Shown here: positions 15,344 to 25,286 of the stretch, piece by piece
Numbering within the stretch: the first letter of the stretch is position 1
Layout of the letters: every line of letters begins with the position of its first letter
Assembly (NCBI GenBank): GCA_021166775.1
Contig: JAJPEQ010000005.1
Location: 1-64,000, forward strand
DNA from: Comamonas sp.
GTDB taxonomy: Bacteria > Pseudomonadota > Gammaproteobacteria > Burkholderiales > Burkholderiaceae_C
Length of the DNA stretch: 64,000 bases
Direction: 5' to 3'
Program-made: the position numbers and the translations under genes
The notes under the pieces: generated by a model
Databases searched by the model: none
The model's input: the letters and a program-made list of their open reading frames with translations, nothing else
What the model was told of the DNA's origin: nothing

Positions 15344-16149
15344 GCACCCATCCCGCCAAGAAAGAGCCGCTCGAAGTTGCGGCTCGTGGCCTCGGCAATC
15401 ACCGGCACGCCGACGCCGCGCACCTGCGCGATCTGCTGCGCCACGAAGGGCACGTAGGAAGGGTTGTTGACCTTGCCGCGCATGGGCACGGGTGCGAGGT
15501 AGGGGCTGTCGGTCTCGATCAGCATGCGATCGAGCGGCACGAAGGCGGCGACCTCGCGCAGCTCCTGCGCCTTCTTGAAGGTGACGATGCCCGACAGCGA
15601 GATGTAAAAGCCCAGGTCGAGCGCGGCGCGCGCGACCTCCAAGGTCTCGGTGAAGCAGTGGAACACTCCGCCCACGCTGCCCGCGCCGCCGTCTTCGCCC
15701 TCTTCCCGCAGCAGGGCGAGCGTGTCCTGCGATGCGCTGCGCGTGTGGATCACGAGCGGGCGGCGCGCGGCGCGCGCGGCGCGGATGTGCGTGCGAAAAC
15801 GCGTGCGCTGCCACTGCAGGTCAGCCACGGTGCGCCCGCCCTTGCGCTCGTCCATCTGGAAGTAGTCGAGCCCGGTCTCGCCCACGGCCACCACGCGCGG
15901 CAGGCACGCCAGGCGCACGAGTTCATCGACCGAAGGCTCGGCCATGCCCTCGGTCTCGGGGTGCACGCCGACCGAGGCCCAAAAGTTGTCGTGATCGAGC
16001 GCGAGCCGGTGCACGTCGGGAAATTCCTCCATCGTCGTGCAGATGCACAGCGCGCGGTCCACCTGGGCCTGTGCCATGGCGGCGCGGATTTCCTGAAGGC
16101 GGGGACGCAGCTCGGGATCGTTCAGGTGGCAGTGGGAATCGACAAACAT
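15340..16149 (-). CDS. TatD-family metal-dependent DNase
   Basis: This 269-residue TIM-barrel hydrolase carries the metal ligands of the family: DSHCHLND (two His near the N-terminus), VGETGLDYF (Glu), LVIHTRSA, FHCFTET (His) and LIETDSPYLAPVP (Asp). Members have 3'-exonuclease/DNase activity. It is part of the mltG-tmk-holB-pilZ-tatD cluster that is widely conserved in proteobacteria. Confidence 0.92.
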   Translation of the reverse strand: MFVDSHCHLNDPELRPRLQEIRAAMAQAQVDRALCICTTMEEFPDVHRLALDHDNFWASVGVHPETEGMAEPSVDELVRLACLPRVVAVGETGLDYFQMDERKGGRTVADLQWQRTRFRTHIRAARAARRPLVIHTRSASQDTLALLREEGEDGGAGSVGGVFHCFTETLEVARAALDLGFYISLSGIVTFKKAQELREVAAFVPLDRMLIETDSPYLAPVPMRGKVNNPSYVPFVAQQIAQVRGVGVPVIAEATSRNFERLFLGGMGA

Positions 16150-16182
16150 CGCTCGGGGTCGGGCCGCATCGCAGGCGGCGGA

Positions 16183-16542
16183 TCAAATCGTCTGGGTGGT
16201 CTTGTCCGAGCCCAGCGCACTGCCGAGCAGTTCCTCGATCTTGGCCTTGAGCTCGCGCGCCTTGTCGTCGTCCGGAAAGCGCACGCCCACGCCCTGCGTG
16301 CGCCCGCCGCCCACGCGCGCCGGGTTGACCCAGGCCACGCGGCCCGCCACCGGGTAGCGCTGCGGCTGCTCGGGCAGCGAGAGCAGCACGTACACGTCGT
16401 CGCCCAACCGGTATTCGCGCGTCGTCGGCACGAAGATGCCGCCCTCCTTGAACAGCCGCACATAGGACGCCAACAGCTGGGCCTTGTCCTTGATGCTGAG
16501 CTGCATCACGCTTGGACGCGGTGCATTGGCGGCGGTATTCAT
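16183..16542 (-). CDS. pilZ: PilZ-domain protein (type IV pilus/c-di-GMP family)
   Basis: This 119-residue protein consists of one PilZ domain (SIKDKAQLLASYVRLFKEGG, VPTTREYRLGDDVYVLLSLP, GRVAWVNP, GVGVRFPD). The N-terminal RxxxR c-di-GMP motif is not seen, as in the PilZ orthologues that act in pilus assembly with FimX/PilB rather than binding c-di-GMP. It lies 33 bp before tatD and 76 bp after holB. Confidence 0.88.
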   Translation of the reverse strand: MNTAANAPRPSVMQLSIKDKAQLLASYVRLFKEGGIFVPTTREYRLGDDVYVLLSLPEQPQRYPVAGRVAWVNPARVGGGRTQGVGVRFPDDDKARELKAKIEELLGSALGSDKTTQTI

Positions 16543-16618
16543 GGTGGCGGCAGTCTCTGAAGGGCGGTGACGACGGCAAGAGTTTAGGGCAAGGCCGGCA
16601 CGCGCGGGACATCGGGCC

Positions 16619-17635
16619 TCAGCCGCCGGGCCGGCGCGGCGCGGCCAGTATCTCGCGCGCCTGCGCCGCCAGGGCCTCCTGCATCAGGCCGGCGTTGTAG
16701 GGGTGCTCAGCCGTGCGCGCCTCCTGACGCAGCAGGCCGGCCCAGCGCGTGAGCGTGTTCAGGGACGGCAGCTGCGCGGCGGCGGGCAGATCGGCCACGG
16801 CGAAATAGCGCGGCTCGGCGCCGACGCGCAGCGCCAGCAGATCGTGACACAGCTGCTGCAGCACGAAAACGAGCTGCGGCCCATCGAGGTCGGCCAGCGG
16901 CGCCCCGTCGCCCTGCGCCAGGGCGCGCGCCAGACCCGCCCACGCCTCGGGCTTGCGGCCGCTTCGGGCCAGCGCCAGCGCATCATCGGGGCGCCCGCCG
17001 GCGGCGCGCAGCCACACCTGGGCCGCATCGCCCGCGACGCCCTGCTGCTGCAGCCACGCCAGTGCCTCGGCGGCCGTGGGCCAGTGCAGCGTGTGCGCCA
17101 GGCAGCGGCTGCGGATGGTGGGCAGCAGCTGGTGCGCGGCCTCGCTCGCGAGCACGAAGCGCACATCGCCCGGCGGTTCCTCCAGCGTCTTCAGCAGCGC
17201 ATTGGCCGTCACCGCATTCATCTGCTCGGCCGGATAGACCAGCACCACCTTGCCGCGCCCGCGCGCGCTGGTGCGCTGGGAAAATTCCACCGCATCGCGC
17301 ATCGCCTCCACGCGGATCTCGCGGCTGGCCTTGCGCTTCTTGTCGTCGATCTCGGCCTGTGCCTTCTCGGACAGCGGCCAGGCAAGCCGCTGCATCTGCA
17401 CCTCGGGCATGAGCACACGCAAGTCCGCATGGGTGCGCACGGCAACGCCGTGGCAACTGGCGCACGTGCCGCAGGCGCCGTGCGCCGTGGGCGCCTCGCA
17501 CAGCCAGGCGCGCGCCAGTTCCAGCGCCAGCGAGTACTGCCCCAGGCCCGAGGGCCCGTGCAGCAGCCAGGCGTGACCGCGCTGCGCGAGCAAGGCGTCG
17601 CGCTGGCGGGCGATCCACGGAGCCAGCTCAGCCAT
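16619..17635 (-). CDS. holB: DNA polymerase III subunit delta prime
   Basis: This 338-residue clamp-loader subunit has the zinc-binding group CxxxxxxxxCGTCASC (residues about 46-61) and an AAA+ core. Its P-loop is degenerate (GPSGLGQYS, lacking the Lys), as expected for delta prime, which does not hydrolyse [23 protein letters not shown] and [11 protein letters not shown] match the sensor and arginine-finger region. The start overlaps the tmk stop by 8 bp. Confidence 0.92.
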   Translation of the reverse strand: MAELAPWIARQRDALLAQRGHAWLLHGPSGLGQYSLALELARAWLCEAPTAHGACGTCASCHGVAVRTHADLRVLMPEVQMQRLAWPLSEKAQAEIDDKKRKASREIRVEAMRDAVEFSQRTSARGRGKVVLVYPAEQMNAVTANALLKTLEEPPGDVRFVLASEAAHQLLPTIRSRCLAHTLHWPTAAEALAWLQQQGVAGDAAQVWLRAAGGRPDDALALARSGRKPEAWAGLARALAQGDGAPLADLDGPQLVFVLQQLCHDLLALRVGAEPRYFAVADLPAAAQLPSLNTLTRWAGLLRQEARTAEHPYNAGLMQEALAAQAREILAAPRRPGG

Positions 17636-18290
17636 GGCCGCCCCCCGCGGTCAGCCAGCCCCGCGCCGCCACGGCCGCGAGCACCTGTTGCAGCACCTGC
17701 TGCGGCGCCCGTGCGGCGTCGATGCGCGCAAAGCGCCGCGGCGCCTGCGCCGCGCGCGCCGCATAGCCGCCCGCCACGCGCGTGAAAAAGGCCAGCGGCT
17801 GCGCCTCGAAACGGTCGGGCGCGCGCGCCTGGGTGAGCCGCTGCGCGGCCACCTCGGGCGCCACGTCAAACCACAGCGTGAGATCCGGTTGCAGCAGCAA
17901 ATCAGGCTCCGCCCCCACCCCCGTCTGCACCAGCCGCTCCATATACGTGAGCACCTGCAGATCGAACCCGCGCCCCGCGCCCTGGTAGGCGAAGGTGGCG
18001 TCGGTGTAGCGGTCGCACAGCACCACGCGGCCTTCGGCCAGGGCCGGTGCGATGACTTGCCGAATGTGGTCGCGCCGCGCCGCGAAGACCAGCAGCACCT
18101 CGGTGAGCGCATCCATGCGCTCGTGCAGCAGCAGCTCGCGCAGCTGCTCGGCCAGCGGCGTGCCGCCCGGCTCGCGCGTGAGCACCACCGCGCGCCCGGC
18201 ATCGCGCAGCGCCTGGGCCAGGGCGTCGATGTGCGTGGACTTGCCCGCGCCGTCGATGCCCTCGAAGCTGATGAACAGGCCCGCGCTCAT
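17628..18290 (-). CDS. tmk: Thymidylate kinase
   Basis: This 220-residue protein phosphorylates dTMP to dTDP. The P-loop is [12 protein letters not shown], the [16 protein letters not shown] segment is the thymidine/LID signature, and [20 protein letters not shown] is the conserved substrate site. It lies between mltG (10 bp gap) and holB (8 bp overlap). Confidence 0.95.
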   Translation of the reverse strand: MSAGLFISFEGIDGAGKSTHIDALAQALRDAGRAVVLTREPGGTPLAEQLRELLLHERMDALTEVLLVFAARRDHIRQVIAPALAEGRVVLCDRYTDATFAYQGAGRGFDLQVLTYMERLVQTGVGAEPDLLLQPDLTLWFDVAPEVAAQRLTQARAPDRFEAQPLAFFTRVAGGYAARAAQAPRRFARIDAARAPQQVLQQVLAAVAARGWLTAGGGHG

Positions 18291-18300
18291 CCACGACCCC

Positions 18301-19290
18301 TCATTTGCCGCCCTTCTGATAGCGGCTCACGGCCCGGTTGTGCTCGCCCAGCGTGGCGCTGAATTCGCTGCTGCCGTCGCCGCGCGCCACGAAATACAGC
18401 GCCTTCGTCGGCTGCGGCTGCACCGCCGCCAGCAGGGCGCCGCGCCCCGGCATGGCGATCGGCGTGGGCGGCAGGCCCGGCCGCGTGTAGGTGTTGTAGG
18501 GGGTATCGGTCTGCAGGTCGCGCTTTCTCAGGTTGCCGTCGAACTTCTCGCCCAGGCCGTAGATCACGCTCGGGTCCGTCTGCAGCAGCATGCCCGCGCG
18601 CAGGCGGTTGATGAAGACCCCGGCGATGAGGGCGCGATCCTGCGCGCGGCCGGTTTCCTTTTCGACCAGGCTCGCGAGCGTCAGCGCCTCGTCGGGCGAC
18701 TGCAGCGGCAGGCCGCTGGCGCGCGCCGCCCAGGCCGCCTCCAGGCGCCGGTCCATCTGGCGCAGCGCGCGGCGCAGCACGGCCAGGTCGCTGCTGCCCT
18801 TGGCGTAGGCGTAGGTATCGGGAAAGAACCGTCCCTCGGGGGCAATGCCGGGCCGCTGCAGCGCGGCCATCAGCGCCGCGTCGCTCATGTCCTGCGTTTC
18901 ATGCCTGAGCCCGTCGGCATGCGCCAGCGCCGTGCGCACCTGGCGGAAGTTCCAACCCTCGATGATCGTCACCGTCATCATGGTCGCATCGCCGCGCACC
19001 AATTTTTTCAGCAGCGCAAGCGGCGTCGTGCCCACGGGAATTTCATAGTTGCCGGCCTTGATCTGCCGGTCCTTGCCCGACAGGCGAAACCACAGCCTGA
19101 GCAGATGCGGCGACACCTGAACCCCGGCCGCGGCCGCGGCCTTCGCCACGCCCAGCGGCGTGGTGCCCGGTTCGATCTCGAGCTCCAGCGCCTGACCGCC
19201 CGCCAGCGACAGCGGCGTATTCAGCCACCACGCACCTGCACCGGCCACGGCGGCGGCAAGGAGCAGAAGGAGAATGAAGAAGCGGCGCAT
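18301..19290 (-). CDS. mltG: Endolytic murein transglycosylase MltG
   Basis: This 329-residue protein has one N-terminal membrane helix ([17 protein letters not shown]) and a YceG-like domain. [20 protein letters not shown] includes the catalytic Glu, and [14 protein letters not shown]-like text plus [20 protein letters not shown] are family signatures. It cuts nascent glycan strands at the inner membrane. It is first in the mltG-tmk-holB-pilZ-tatD-ankyrin operon. Confidence 0.94.
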   Translation of the reverse strand: MRRFFILLLLLAAAVAGAGAWWLNTPLSLAGGQALELEIEPGTTPLGVAKAAAAAGVQVSPHLLRLWFRLSGKDRQIKAGNYEIPVGTTPLALLKKLVRGDATMMTVTIIEGWNFRQVRTALAHADGLRHETQDMSDAALMAALQRPGIAPEGRFFPDTYAYAKGSSDLAVLRRALRQMDRRLEAAWAARASGLPLQSPDEALTLASLVEKETGRAQDRALIAGVFINRLRAGMLLQTDPSVIYGLGEKFDGNLRKRDLQTDTPYNTYTRPGLPPTPIAMPGRGALLAAVQPQPTKALYFVARGDGSSEFSATLGEHNRAVSRYQKGGK

Positions 19291-19360
19291 CCGGCAAGGG
19301 CAGTCTCAAGAGGCAAGCCGGATATGGTAATTCAGCCGCGCCCCGGCGCGGGCCGCGGGA

Positions 19361-20716
19361 TCAACGCACCGTCAGGGCCAGGTCGGCCGTGTCGGCGCCC
19401 TCGGCGTTTTCGGCGCGCAGCACCACGGCATAGACCCCGGGGGCCTGCGCCGTGCCGTGGATCACGCCGGTGCGCGCGTCCAGGCTCAAGCCCTGGGGCA
19501 GGCCGGATGCGACCAGGCGCGTCGCTGGCGCCGCGGTGCGCACACGCCAGTTCAGCGCCCGGCCCCGGCGCACGGTCAACGCCGCCGTCGGCCCGATCAG
19601 CGGCGCGCCCACGCCGTCCTGCTGGCGCAAAAAACTCGCCAGACGCAAACGCGCGTTCTCGCGCAGATCGAGCCAGAACAGGCTGATGTCGAAGACGTGA
19701 TAGTTTTCGCCGCCGAACATGCCCCCGTCCGTGAACTGCGCCTTGCGCAGCAGCGGCGAGACGAAGGCATAGCCGCGCTCGTCGCTCACGCTCACCAGAT
19801 GACCGACGGGGTTGGTGAAGAAGGTGGCGCGCGTGGTGCCGAAGGGCGTGCCGCCGCGGTGCGCCGACGCCGGGGTGCGCGGCTGGCGCTTGCTCCAGCT
19901 CACCGGGTTGACGTTCTCCATCGCGGCGCCGCGGCGCGACGTCCAGCGCTGGCTCGCGGCATCCCAGTGCACCACGTCCGACCATTGCATCAGATCGTCG
20001 CCCCCGTTCAGGCCGAAGGTGCCCCAGACGGCGGCGCAGCCGGTCTGAGCAGGCTGGTGACACGGCGGAATCCGGCGCAGGTCGTCTCGGAACACCGACT
20101 CCGGCAGCGGAATGCCGGGCAGGTAGGCGGCCACCAGCCGGTCCTGAATGGGCTGCCCCTGGATCACCTCGCTGAGCAGGCGCTGCACATGGTTGGCGCC
20201 CTGGCTGTGCCCGACCAGGAAGAACGGGCGCCCCTGGTTGTCGTGGCGCACGTAGTATTCGAACGCCGCCTTCACGTCGGCATAGGCGCGGTCGTTCGGC
20301 CCCTGCTGCTCGTCTTCCGAGAGGAAGTACACGTGCAGCGCCGTCTGCCGGTAACGCGGCGCATAGACCCGCGCGACACCGTTGAAGGGCGTGGCCTGCG
20401 TCATGAGCATGACCGTGTCCATCTTCACGACCTCGGGATCGTCGATCGGCGCGTTCAGCAGATCCTTGCGGCTCACCGAGGTCGTTGGGTGGATGTAGAA
20501 CACGTCGGCGCGCGCCACGTCCTGCAGATCGGTGAAGCCGCTGCCGGCGGGCACGCGGCTGGCCACGGACATCTTGCCCGGGCGCGCCAGCCAGGCATCG
20601 GGGCGAGCGTAGTTGAGCGGCGCCCATTCCTGCGCCTGCAGCGCCGTGAGACAGAAGGCGCCAAGACATGCGCACAGCACCCGCCGCCAGAAACTGACCT
20701 GGATCAAAGCCCTCAT
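19361..20716 (-). CDS. DUF3089-type alpha/beta hydrolase with C-terminal Ig-like domain
   Basis: This 451-residue exported protein has a signal peptide ending near LTALQAQ. The DUF3089-like core (about 35-350) contains VFYIHPTTSVSRKD, VARVYAPRYRQTAL and the nucleophile elbow LVGHSQGANH. The C-terminal 85 residues (LTVRRGRALNWRVRTAAPA ... GLSLDARTGVIHGTAQAPG) look like a putative-Ig (He_PIG) domain. The start at 20716 is chosen for the AGGAAGAAAGG ribosome binding site. It is divergent from another hydrolase at 20810. The natural substrate is unknown. Confidence 0.8.
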   Translation of the reverse strand: MRALIQVSFWRRVLCACLGAFCLTALQAQEWAPLNYARPDAWLARPGKMSVASRVPAGSGFTDLQDVARADVFYIHPTTSVSRKDLLNAPIDDPEVVKMDTVMLMTQATPFNGVARVYAPRYRQTALHVYFLSEDEQQGPNDRAYADVKAAFEYYVRHDNQGRPFFLVGHSQGANHVQRLLSEVIQGQPIQDRLVAAYLPGIPLPESVFRDDLRRIPPCHQPAQTGCAAVWGTFGLNGGDDLMQWSDVVHWDAASQRWTSRRGAAMENVNPVSWSKRQPRTPASAHRGGTPFGTTRATFFTNPVGHLVSVSDERGYAFVSPLLRKAQFTDGGMFGGENYHVFDISLFWLDLRENARLRLASFLRQQDGVGAPLIGPTAALTVRRGRALNWRVRTAAPATRLVASGLPQGLSLDARTGVIHGTAQAPGVYAVVLRAENAEGADTADLALTVR

Positions 20717-20809
20717 GGTTTTGCCTTTCTTCCTCTGGAGCTCGGGTGTTATGGTAGGTGGACGACCCCGGATTTCCTTGCGCTTTCTCAACAAACCCAG
20801 GTACGACCC

Positions 20810-22153
20810 ATGCGAAACGGCGCCTCGCCATCGTCACAACGACGCCAGTTCATCACCGCGGCCGCCGCCAGCCTGGCCCTGCCCGCCGTGGCGCAGTCGG
20901 CGCCCCCCGTCCCCAAGGAGACCCCCGTGGAGAAACTCGAACGCAGCGGCACGCGCGTCGTCGGTTTTGCCGACGCCGAAATGGACTACCAGTTGATGCG
21001 CCAGCTCGGCGCCACGCGCTACGGCGGCGCCTCGGTCGGCGAGTGCCTCGCGATGGCGCGGCGCATCAAGGATGCCGATCCCGAGAGCTGGGTCAGCGAA
21101 TTCACCGCCGCCGGCCAGCGTCAGAAGCTGGACGCGGATGCGCGCCTCAAGCGCGGGCACGGCACGAGTGCGCGCGACCAGTACCTGGTGGCCAGCAACC
21201 ATTACCGCGCCGCCGAGTACTACTGCATCGCCAGCGACCCGCGCCACGCACTGCTCGGCCTGGAAAGCCGCGCCTGCTTTCTCGCGGCGATGCGCGCAGG
21301 CGGCATCGCCTGCGAAGCGTTCTCGCTGGCGCTCGATGACATCGCGCTGCCCGCCTACTACTTCCGCAATCCGGCGGCCCGGGGCAAGCGCGCCAAGACG
21401 CTGCTCATCATCAGCGGCTACGATGGCACGCTGGAGGAAACCTGGCTGGCCTATGGCCGCGCGGCGATGGAGCGCGGCTACCACCTGATGCTCTTCACCG
21501 GCCCGGGGCAGATGGACACGTTGCGCCTGTACCCCGGCATCCAGTTCATCCCCGAGTTCGAGCGCATCGGCCGCGTCGCGTTCGACCACGTGCTGGCGCG
21601 AGCGGACGTGGATCCGGACCGCGTCGCGCTCATGGGCATCAGTTTCGGTGGTTACTTCGCCACGCGCATCGCCGCGCACGAACCGCGCGTGCGCGCGCTC
21701 ATCGCCAACTCGCCCATCATCGACCTGCACGCCTACATGGCGTCCTTCGCCGGATTCGATCCGGCCGAACTGCCCGACAGCGAGGACATCGCGCTCGCCG
21801 ACATCGACAAGATCCCCCCGGGCGCCATCCCGGCGCAGACCGTCGCGATGATGCACAACCTCATGCTGCGCGTGGGCGGCGGCAGCTTCAAGCGCACCTA
21901 CCAGCGCCTGCGCGATTTCCGCGTCGCGCCCGACAAGCTCCAGGCCATCACCTGCCCCTCGCTCGCGCTGGTGGGCGAAGGCGAAGGCAAAGAACCCCTG
22001 GCGCAAAGCGAGCGTTTCTGCCAGAGCATCACCGGCCAGGTGCGCCAGCACATCTTCACCCGCGAGGAAGGCGCGGACGGCCACTGCCAGGCCATCAATC
22101 TGGCGTACTCGGCGGCCGTTTCCATGGATTGGCTGGACGAAGTCTTCGCCTGA
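20810..22153 (+). CDS. FrsA/DUF1100-like alpha/beta hydrolase, Tat-type signal
   Basis: This 447-residue protein starts with SSQRRQFITAAAASLALPAV, which looks like a twin-arginine signal. A helical domain (about 50-190) precedes the hydrolase core: LLIISGYDGTLEETW, then ALMGISFGGYFATRIA with the nucleophile Ser, ALVGEGEGKEP, and EEGADGHCQAIN with the catalytic His. It resembles FrsA/DUF1100 and dipeptidyl-peptidase-like acyl hydrolases such as 2,6-dihydropseudooxynicotine hydrolase. The substrate is unknown. An excellent RBS is not seen. Confidence 0.75.
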   Translation: MRNGASPSSQRRQFITAAAASLALPAVAQSAPPVPKETPVEKLERSGTRVVGFADAEMDYQLMRQLGATRYGGASVGECLAMARRIKDADPESWVSEFTAAGQRQKLDADARLKRGHGTSARDQYLVASNHYRAAEYYCIASDPRHALLGLESRACFLAAMRAGGIACEAFSLALDDIALPAYYFRNPAARGKRAKTLLIISGYDGTLEETWLAYGRAAMERGYHLMLFTGPGQMDTLRLYPGIQFIPEFERIGRVAFDHVLARADVDPDRVALMGISFGGYFATRIAAHEPRVRALIANSPIIDLHAYMASFAGFDPAELPDSEDIALADIDKIPPGAIPAQTVAMMHNLMLRVGGGSFKRTYQRLRDFRVAPDKLQAITCPSLALVGEGEGKEPLAQSERFCQSITGQVRQHIFTREEGADGHCQAINLAYSAAVSMDWLDEVFA

Positions 22154-22248
22154 ACCCGGGGCGCCTGCGGCGCGGCGGCCAAGCCCCTTGCGCGGGCACC
22201 GGCCGCCAACTCCTGTTTCAATAGCGAGTTTCCATGAGTCAAAACGGG

Positions 22249-22280
22249 CTCCAGCGCTTGTCCAACCAGCGCGGGCAGCT
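22249..22280 (+). repeat. Dispersed repeat, copy F
   Basis: CTCCAGCGCTTGTCCAACCA followed by GCGCGGGCAGCT is close to the core of the repeat at 461-520. It lies in the 156-bp gap between two convergent genes, where a preceding TTTCAATAGCGAG may be a second, inverted half. Confidence 0.5.
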
Positions 22281-22309
22281 CCTGGAATCGATACGATTTT
22301 TGTGAATTT

Positions 22310-23191
22310 TCAGGAAACCGAAGGCGCCCGGTCCAGGTGCTGGCGCATCGCGATGTGCGCGATGCCCGCCTCCTCGAACACCTCGCCCTCGGGCACGAAA
22401 CCGGCGCGGCGGTAGAAGCCCTCGGCGTGGCATTGCGCATGCAGCAGCACGCTCGCGTCGCCACGCTCACGCGCCGCCTGCACCAGCGTGTCGAGCAGCA
22501 GACGGCCCCAGCGCTGACCGCGCAGGGGGCGGGCCACGGCCATGCGGCCGATGCGGCCCTCGCCGTGCTCGGCGGGTAGCAGCCGCCCGGTGGCGACCGC
22601 ACGGCCCAGGCGGTTGATCGCGACGGCGTGCACGGACACGGCATCGAGCTCGTCGAGCTCGATTTCGGGCGGCACGCCCTGCTCGTGCACGAACACCGCG
22701 GTGCGCAGCGGCGTGGCGGCCGCGCTCAGCTCCGTCCAGCGGCCCGTGCGCAGTTCGACCATCTCGCCGCCGGCTTCGAAACGCTCGATCACCGCGCGCA
22801 GCGCGGGCGGCACGTCGCGCTTGCTCTGTGTGGCCGGGTCGGCGAAGACGTACACGAGTTCGACCGACACCAGCCGCTCGCCCCCGCGGAAGATGCCGCA
22901 GTCGAACACCATGGACGTCGTGCCGATGCGCGCGCAGCGCATGCCGACGTCCAGCACGTCGTCCAGCCGCGCCGAGGCGTGGTATTCGACGCTCGCCTTC
23001 TTCAGGAACACGTCACCGCCAAGCTGCTGCATCGTCTCCTCGTAGGGCAGCGCGAGCGCGCGCCAGTATTCGGTGACGGCGCAGTCGGCGTAGGTGAGGT
23101 AGTGCGCGTTGAAGACGATCTTCTGCGCGTCGATCTCGGCCCAGCGCACGCGCAGGCGCAGGTGGCAGCGGTAGTTGCTTGTCGGGGACAT
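22310..23191 (-). CDS. Fusion of YbgC/FadM-type thioesterase and GNAT acetyltransferase
   Basis: This is a 293-residue two-domain protein. Residues 1-145 form a 4HBT hotdog fold: RLRVRWAEIDAQKIVFNAHY, with the Asp of the YbgC motif, and FLKKASVEYHASARLDDVLD. Residues 150-285 form a GNAT domain: LRTAVFVHEQGVPPEIELDE, GRIGRMAVARPLRGQRWGRL and HAQCHAEGFYRRAGFVPEG, as in the ElaA/YjcF group. A thioesterase and an N-acyltransferase in one chain could act on one acyl-thioester pool; this is inference. The start at 23191 has GGAG eight bases upstream and avoids overlap with the esterase gene. Confidence 0.85.
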   Translation of the reverse strand: MSPTSNYRCHLRLRVRWAEIDAQKIVFNAHYLTYADCAVTEYWRALALPYEETMQQLGGDVFLKKASVEYHASARLDDVLDVGMRCARIGTTSMVFDCGIFRGGERLVSVELVYVFADPATQSKRDVPPALRAVIERFEAGGEMVELRTGRWTELSAAATPLRTAVFVHEQGVPPEIELDELDAVSVHAVAINRLGRAVATGRLLPAEHGEGRIGRMAVARPLRGQRWGRLLLDTLVQAARERGDASVLLHAQCHAEGFYRRAGFVPEGEVFEEAGIAHIAMRQHLDRAPSVS

Positions 23192-23195
23192 GGGT

Positions 23196-24161
23196 TCACT
23201 CCAGTTCAAGGGCGGCGCGCAGGGCGCGCGCGGCGTCGCGGTGCGCCTGGCGCGCCTCGGGCAGCGCGCGGCCCATCTTGATGAATTCGTGCGTCACGCC
23301 GCGGTAGATGTCCAGGTCGACCGCCACGCCCGCCATGCGCAGCCGGTCGGCCCAGGCGATGCCCTCGTCGACCAGCGGATCGAACTCCGCCAGGCCGATC
23401 CACGCGGGCGCGACGCCCTCGACATCGGGCGCGAGCAACGGGGCGAAGCGCCAGTCCTCGCGCTGGCCTGGAGCGATGTAGTTGCCGAAGAACCAGTCGA
23501 TCGACGCCTTGTCCAGGATGGGGCCATCGGCGAATCTGGCGTGCGAGGGTGTGTCCTGGTGCGCCGTGGTGCCGGGGTAGAAAAGCAGTTGCAGCGCGAG
23601 CTTCAGGCCCGCATCGCGCGCCATCACGGCGCAGACCGCGGCCAAGGTGCCGCCCGCGCTGTCGCCGCCGACGGCCAGGCGCGCCGGGTCCAGCCGCAGC
23701 TCGCCGGCATGGGCGGCAAGCCAGGCGAGCGCATCCCAGCTGTCGTTGCTCGCCACGGGAAAGCGATGCTCGGGTGCGAGCCGGTAATCGAGCGACACCA
23801 CCGCCGCGCCGCTCAGGTGCGCGAGCTCGCGGCAAAGCACGTCGTGCGTCGCGATGCTGCCGATGGTGAAGCCGCCGCCATGCAGGTACAGCAGCGCGGG
23901 TTGAGCGCTCTGGCCCGAGCCCGCGTACAGGCGGGCGGGCAGCAGGGCGCCATCGCGCGCGGGAATGCGCAGCTCCTCGATGCGCGGCACGGCGGCGGGT
24001 GTGATCTCCAGCACCCCCGCGCCCGCCTCGTAAGCCGCGCGCGCCGCCGCGGGCGAGAGCGTGTGCAAGGGCGGTCGCGCGGCGCGCGCCATGCCCGAGA
24101 GCACGGCGCGCATCTGCGCCGTGAGCGCCAGATCAGGAAACAGGGGGGCGAAAGCGCTCAT
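23196..24161 (-). CDS. HSL-family alpha/beta hydrolase (esterase/lipase)
   Basis: This 321-residue cytoplasmic enzyme is of the hormone-sensitive-lipase type. LLYLHGGGFTIGS is the oxyanion-hole HGGGF, VVSLDYRLAPEHRFP the family block, VGGDSAGGTLA the nucleophile, EFDPLVDEG the acid, and GVTHEFIKMG the His. It probably hydrolyses short-chain acyl esters. It lies four bases upstream of the thioesterase-GNAT gene and nine bases after the MscS gene, so the three are likely co-transcribed. Confidence 0.88.
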   Translation of the reverse strand: MSAFAPLFPDLALTAQMRAVLSGMARAARPPLHTLSPAAARAAYEAGAGVLEITPAAVPRIEELRIPARDGALLPARLYAGSGQSAQPALLYLHGGGFTIGSIATHDVLCRELAHLSGAAVVSLDYRLAPEHRFPVASNDSWDALAWLAAHAGELRLDPARLAVGGDSAGGTLAAVCAVMARDAGLKLALQLLFYPGTTAHQDTPSHARFADGPILDKASIDWFFGNYIAPGQREDWRFAPLLAPDVEGVAPAWIGLAEFDPLVDEGIAWADRLRMAGVAVDLDIYRGVTHEFIKMGRALPEARQAHRDAARALRAALELE

Positions 24162-24170
24162 GCCGGGACT

Positions 24171-25220
24171 TCAAGATTGCGGCGTGCTCAGCACGTGCGT
24201 GGGCGTGATCAGGCGCACCTGCAGGCGTTCGACCAGCGCCAGGATCGCGAGCGTGATGTGCTGCTGTATGTCGCGGTGCCGCGCAAAGTCGGGGCTGAGC
24301 ACGTGGTAGACGAATTCGTAGTCGAGCGAGGACTCGCCGAAGCCGGTCAGATGCCCGCGGTCAAAGCGCACGCCGTCGATCGCGGCGATCAGCGCGCGCA
24401 CCTCCTGCACGATGCGCTCGGCCTTCTCGCGCGGCGTGTCGACGGAGATGCCGAGCGTGTAGGCCACGCGCCGCTCCTGCATGCGGCTGTAGTTGTGCAC
24501 GCGCTTGCCCAGCAGCTGCGCGTTGGAGATCGCGATCTCCTCGCCCGAAAGGGAGCGCAGGCGCGTGCTCTTGATGCCCACATGGCTCACGGTGCCCGAG
24601 ACATCGTCGAAGGCGATGGATTCGCCCACGGCAAAGGGCTTGTCCAGGCCGATGCTGATGGTGGCGAGCAGATCGCCCAGCACGCTTTGCGCCGCCAGCG
24701 CCACGGCCACGCCGCCGATGCCCAGGCTCGCGATGAAGGCGTTGACATTGATCCCCGCGTTGGAGAGCACCGCCAGCAGCAGCACCACCCAGACGACGAG
24801 CTGCACGCTCCATTTGATGATGCCCAGCAGCACCGGGTTGCGCGGCGCGCCCTCGCGCTCGGCCAGGTGTTCGAGCGAACGCTCCAGCAGCCGCGAGAGC
24901 CACAGCGCCAGTTGCACGCCCACGAGCACATAGATAAGGTGCCCCATGGCCGCGTGCATCTCGCCCGGCAGGTGCAGCACGCGCGCGGCGATCGCCAGCG
25001 CCAGCAGCAGCAGCAGCCAGCCGCGCGTACCCCGCACCACCGCCGCGGCAATATCCACCGGGCTTTGCGGGTAGGCCGCAGCCAGGCGCGCCAGGCGCCG
25101 CGAGAGCACGAGAACCACGCCATGCACCAGCGCCCAGGCCGCCAGCGCAAGAGAGACGGCCAGCAACCACGACAGCGCCGTGTGCCCCAGCCAGATGGAC
25201 TCAACGAGCCAGCGATGCAT
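24171..25220 (-). CDS. MscS-family small-conductance mechanosensitive channel
   Basis: This 349-residue protein has four to five membrane helices. The pore helix and beta domain read NAFIASLGIGGVAVALAAQS, LGDLLATISIGLDKPFAVGE and VGIKSTRLRSLSGEEIAISN, the MscS signature. Membrane segments before the pore helix occupy residues 15-160. It releases solutes on hypo-osmotic shock. It lies upstream of the esterase gene on the same strand. Confidence 0.9.
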   Translation of the reverse strand: MHRWLVESIWLGHTALSWLLAVSLALAAWALVHGVVLVLSRRLARLAAAYPQSPVDIAAAVVRGTRGWLLLLLALAIAARVLHLPGEMHAAMGHLIYVLVGVQLALWLSRLLERSLEHLAEREGAPRNPVLLGIIKWSVQLVVWVVLLLAVLSNAGINVNAFIASLGIGGVAVALAAQSVLGDLLATISIGLDKPFAVGESIAFDDVSGTVSHVGIKSTRLRSLSGEEIAISNAQLLGKRVHNYSRMQERRVAYTLGISVDTPREKAERIVQEVRALIAAIDGVRFDRGHLTGFGESSLDYEFVYHVLSPDFARHRDIQQHITLAILALVERLQVRLITPTHVLSTPQS

Positions 25221-25286
25221 GCCTCACTCCAGCGTGGCAGGCCGCGTCAACCGACACAGCCGCCACCCGATTCACGTCACGTTCTC

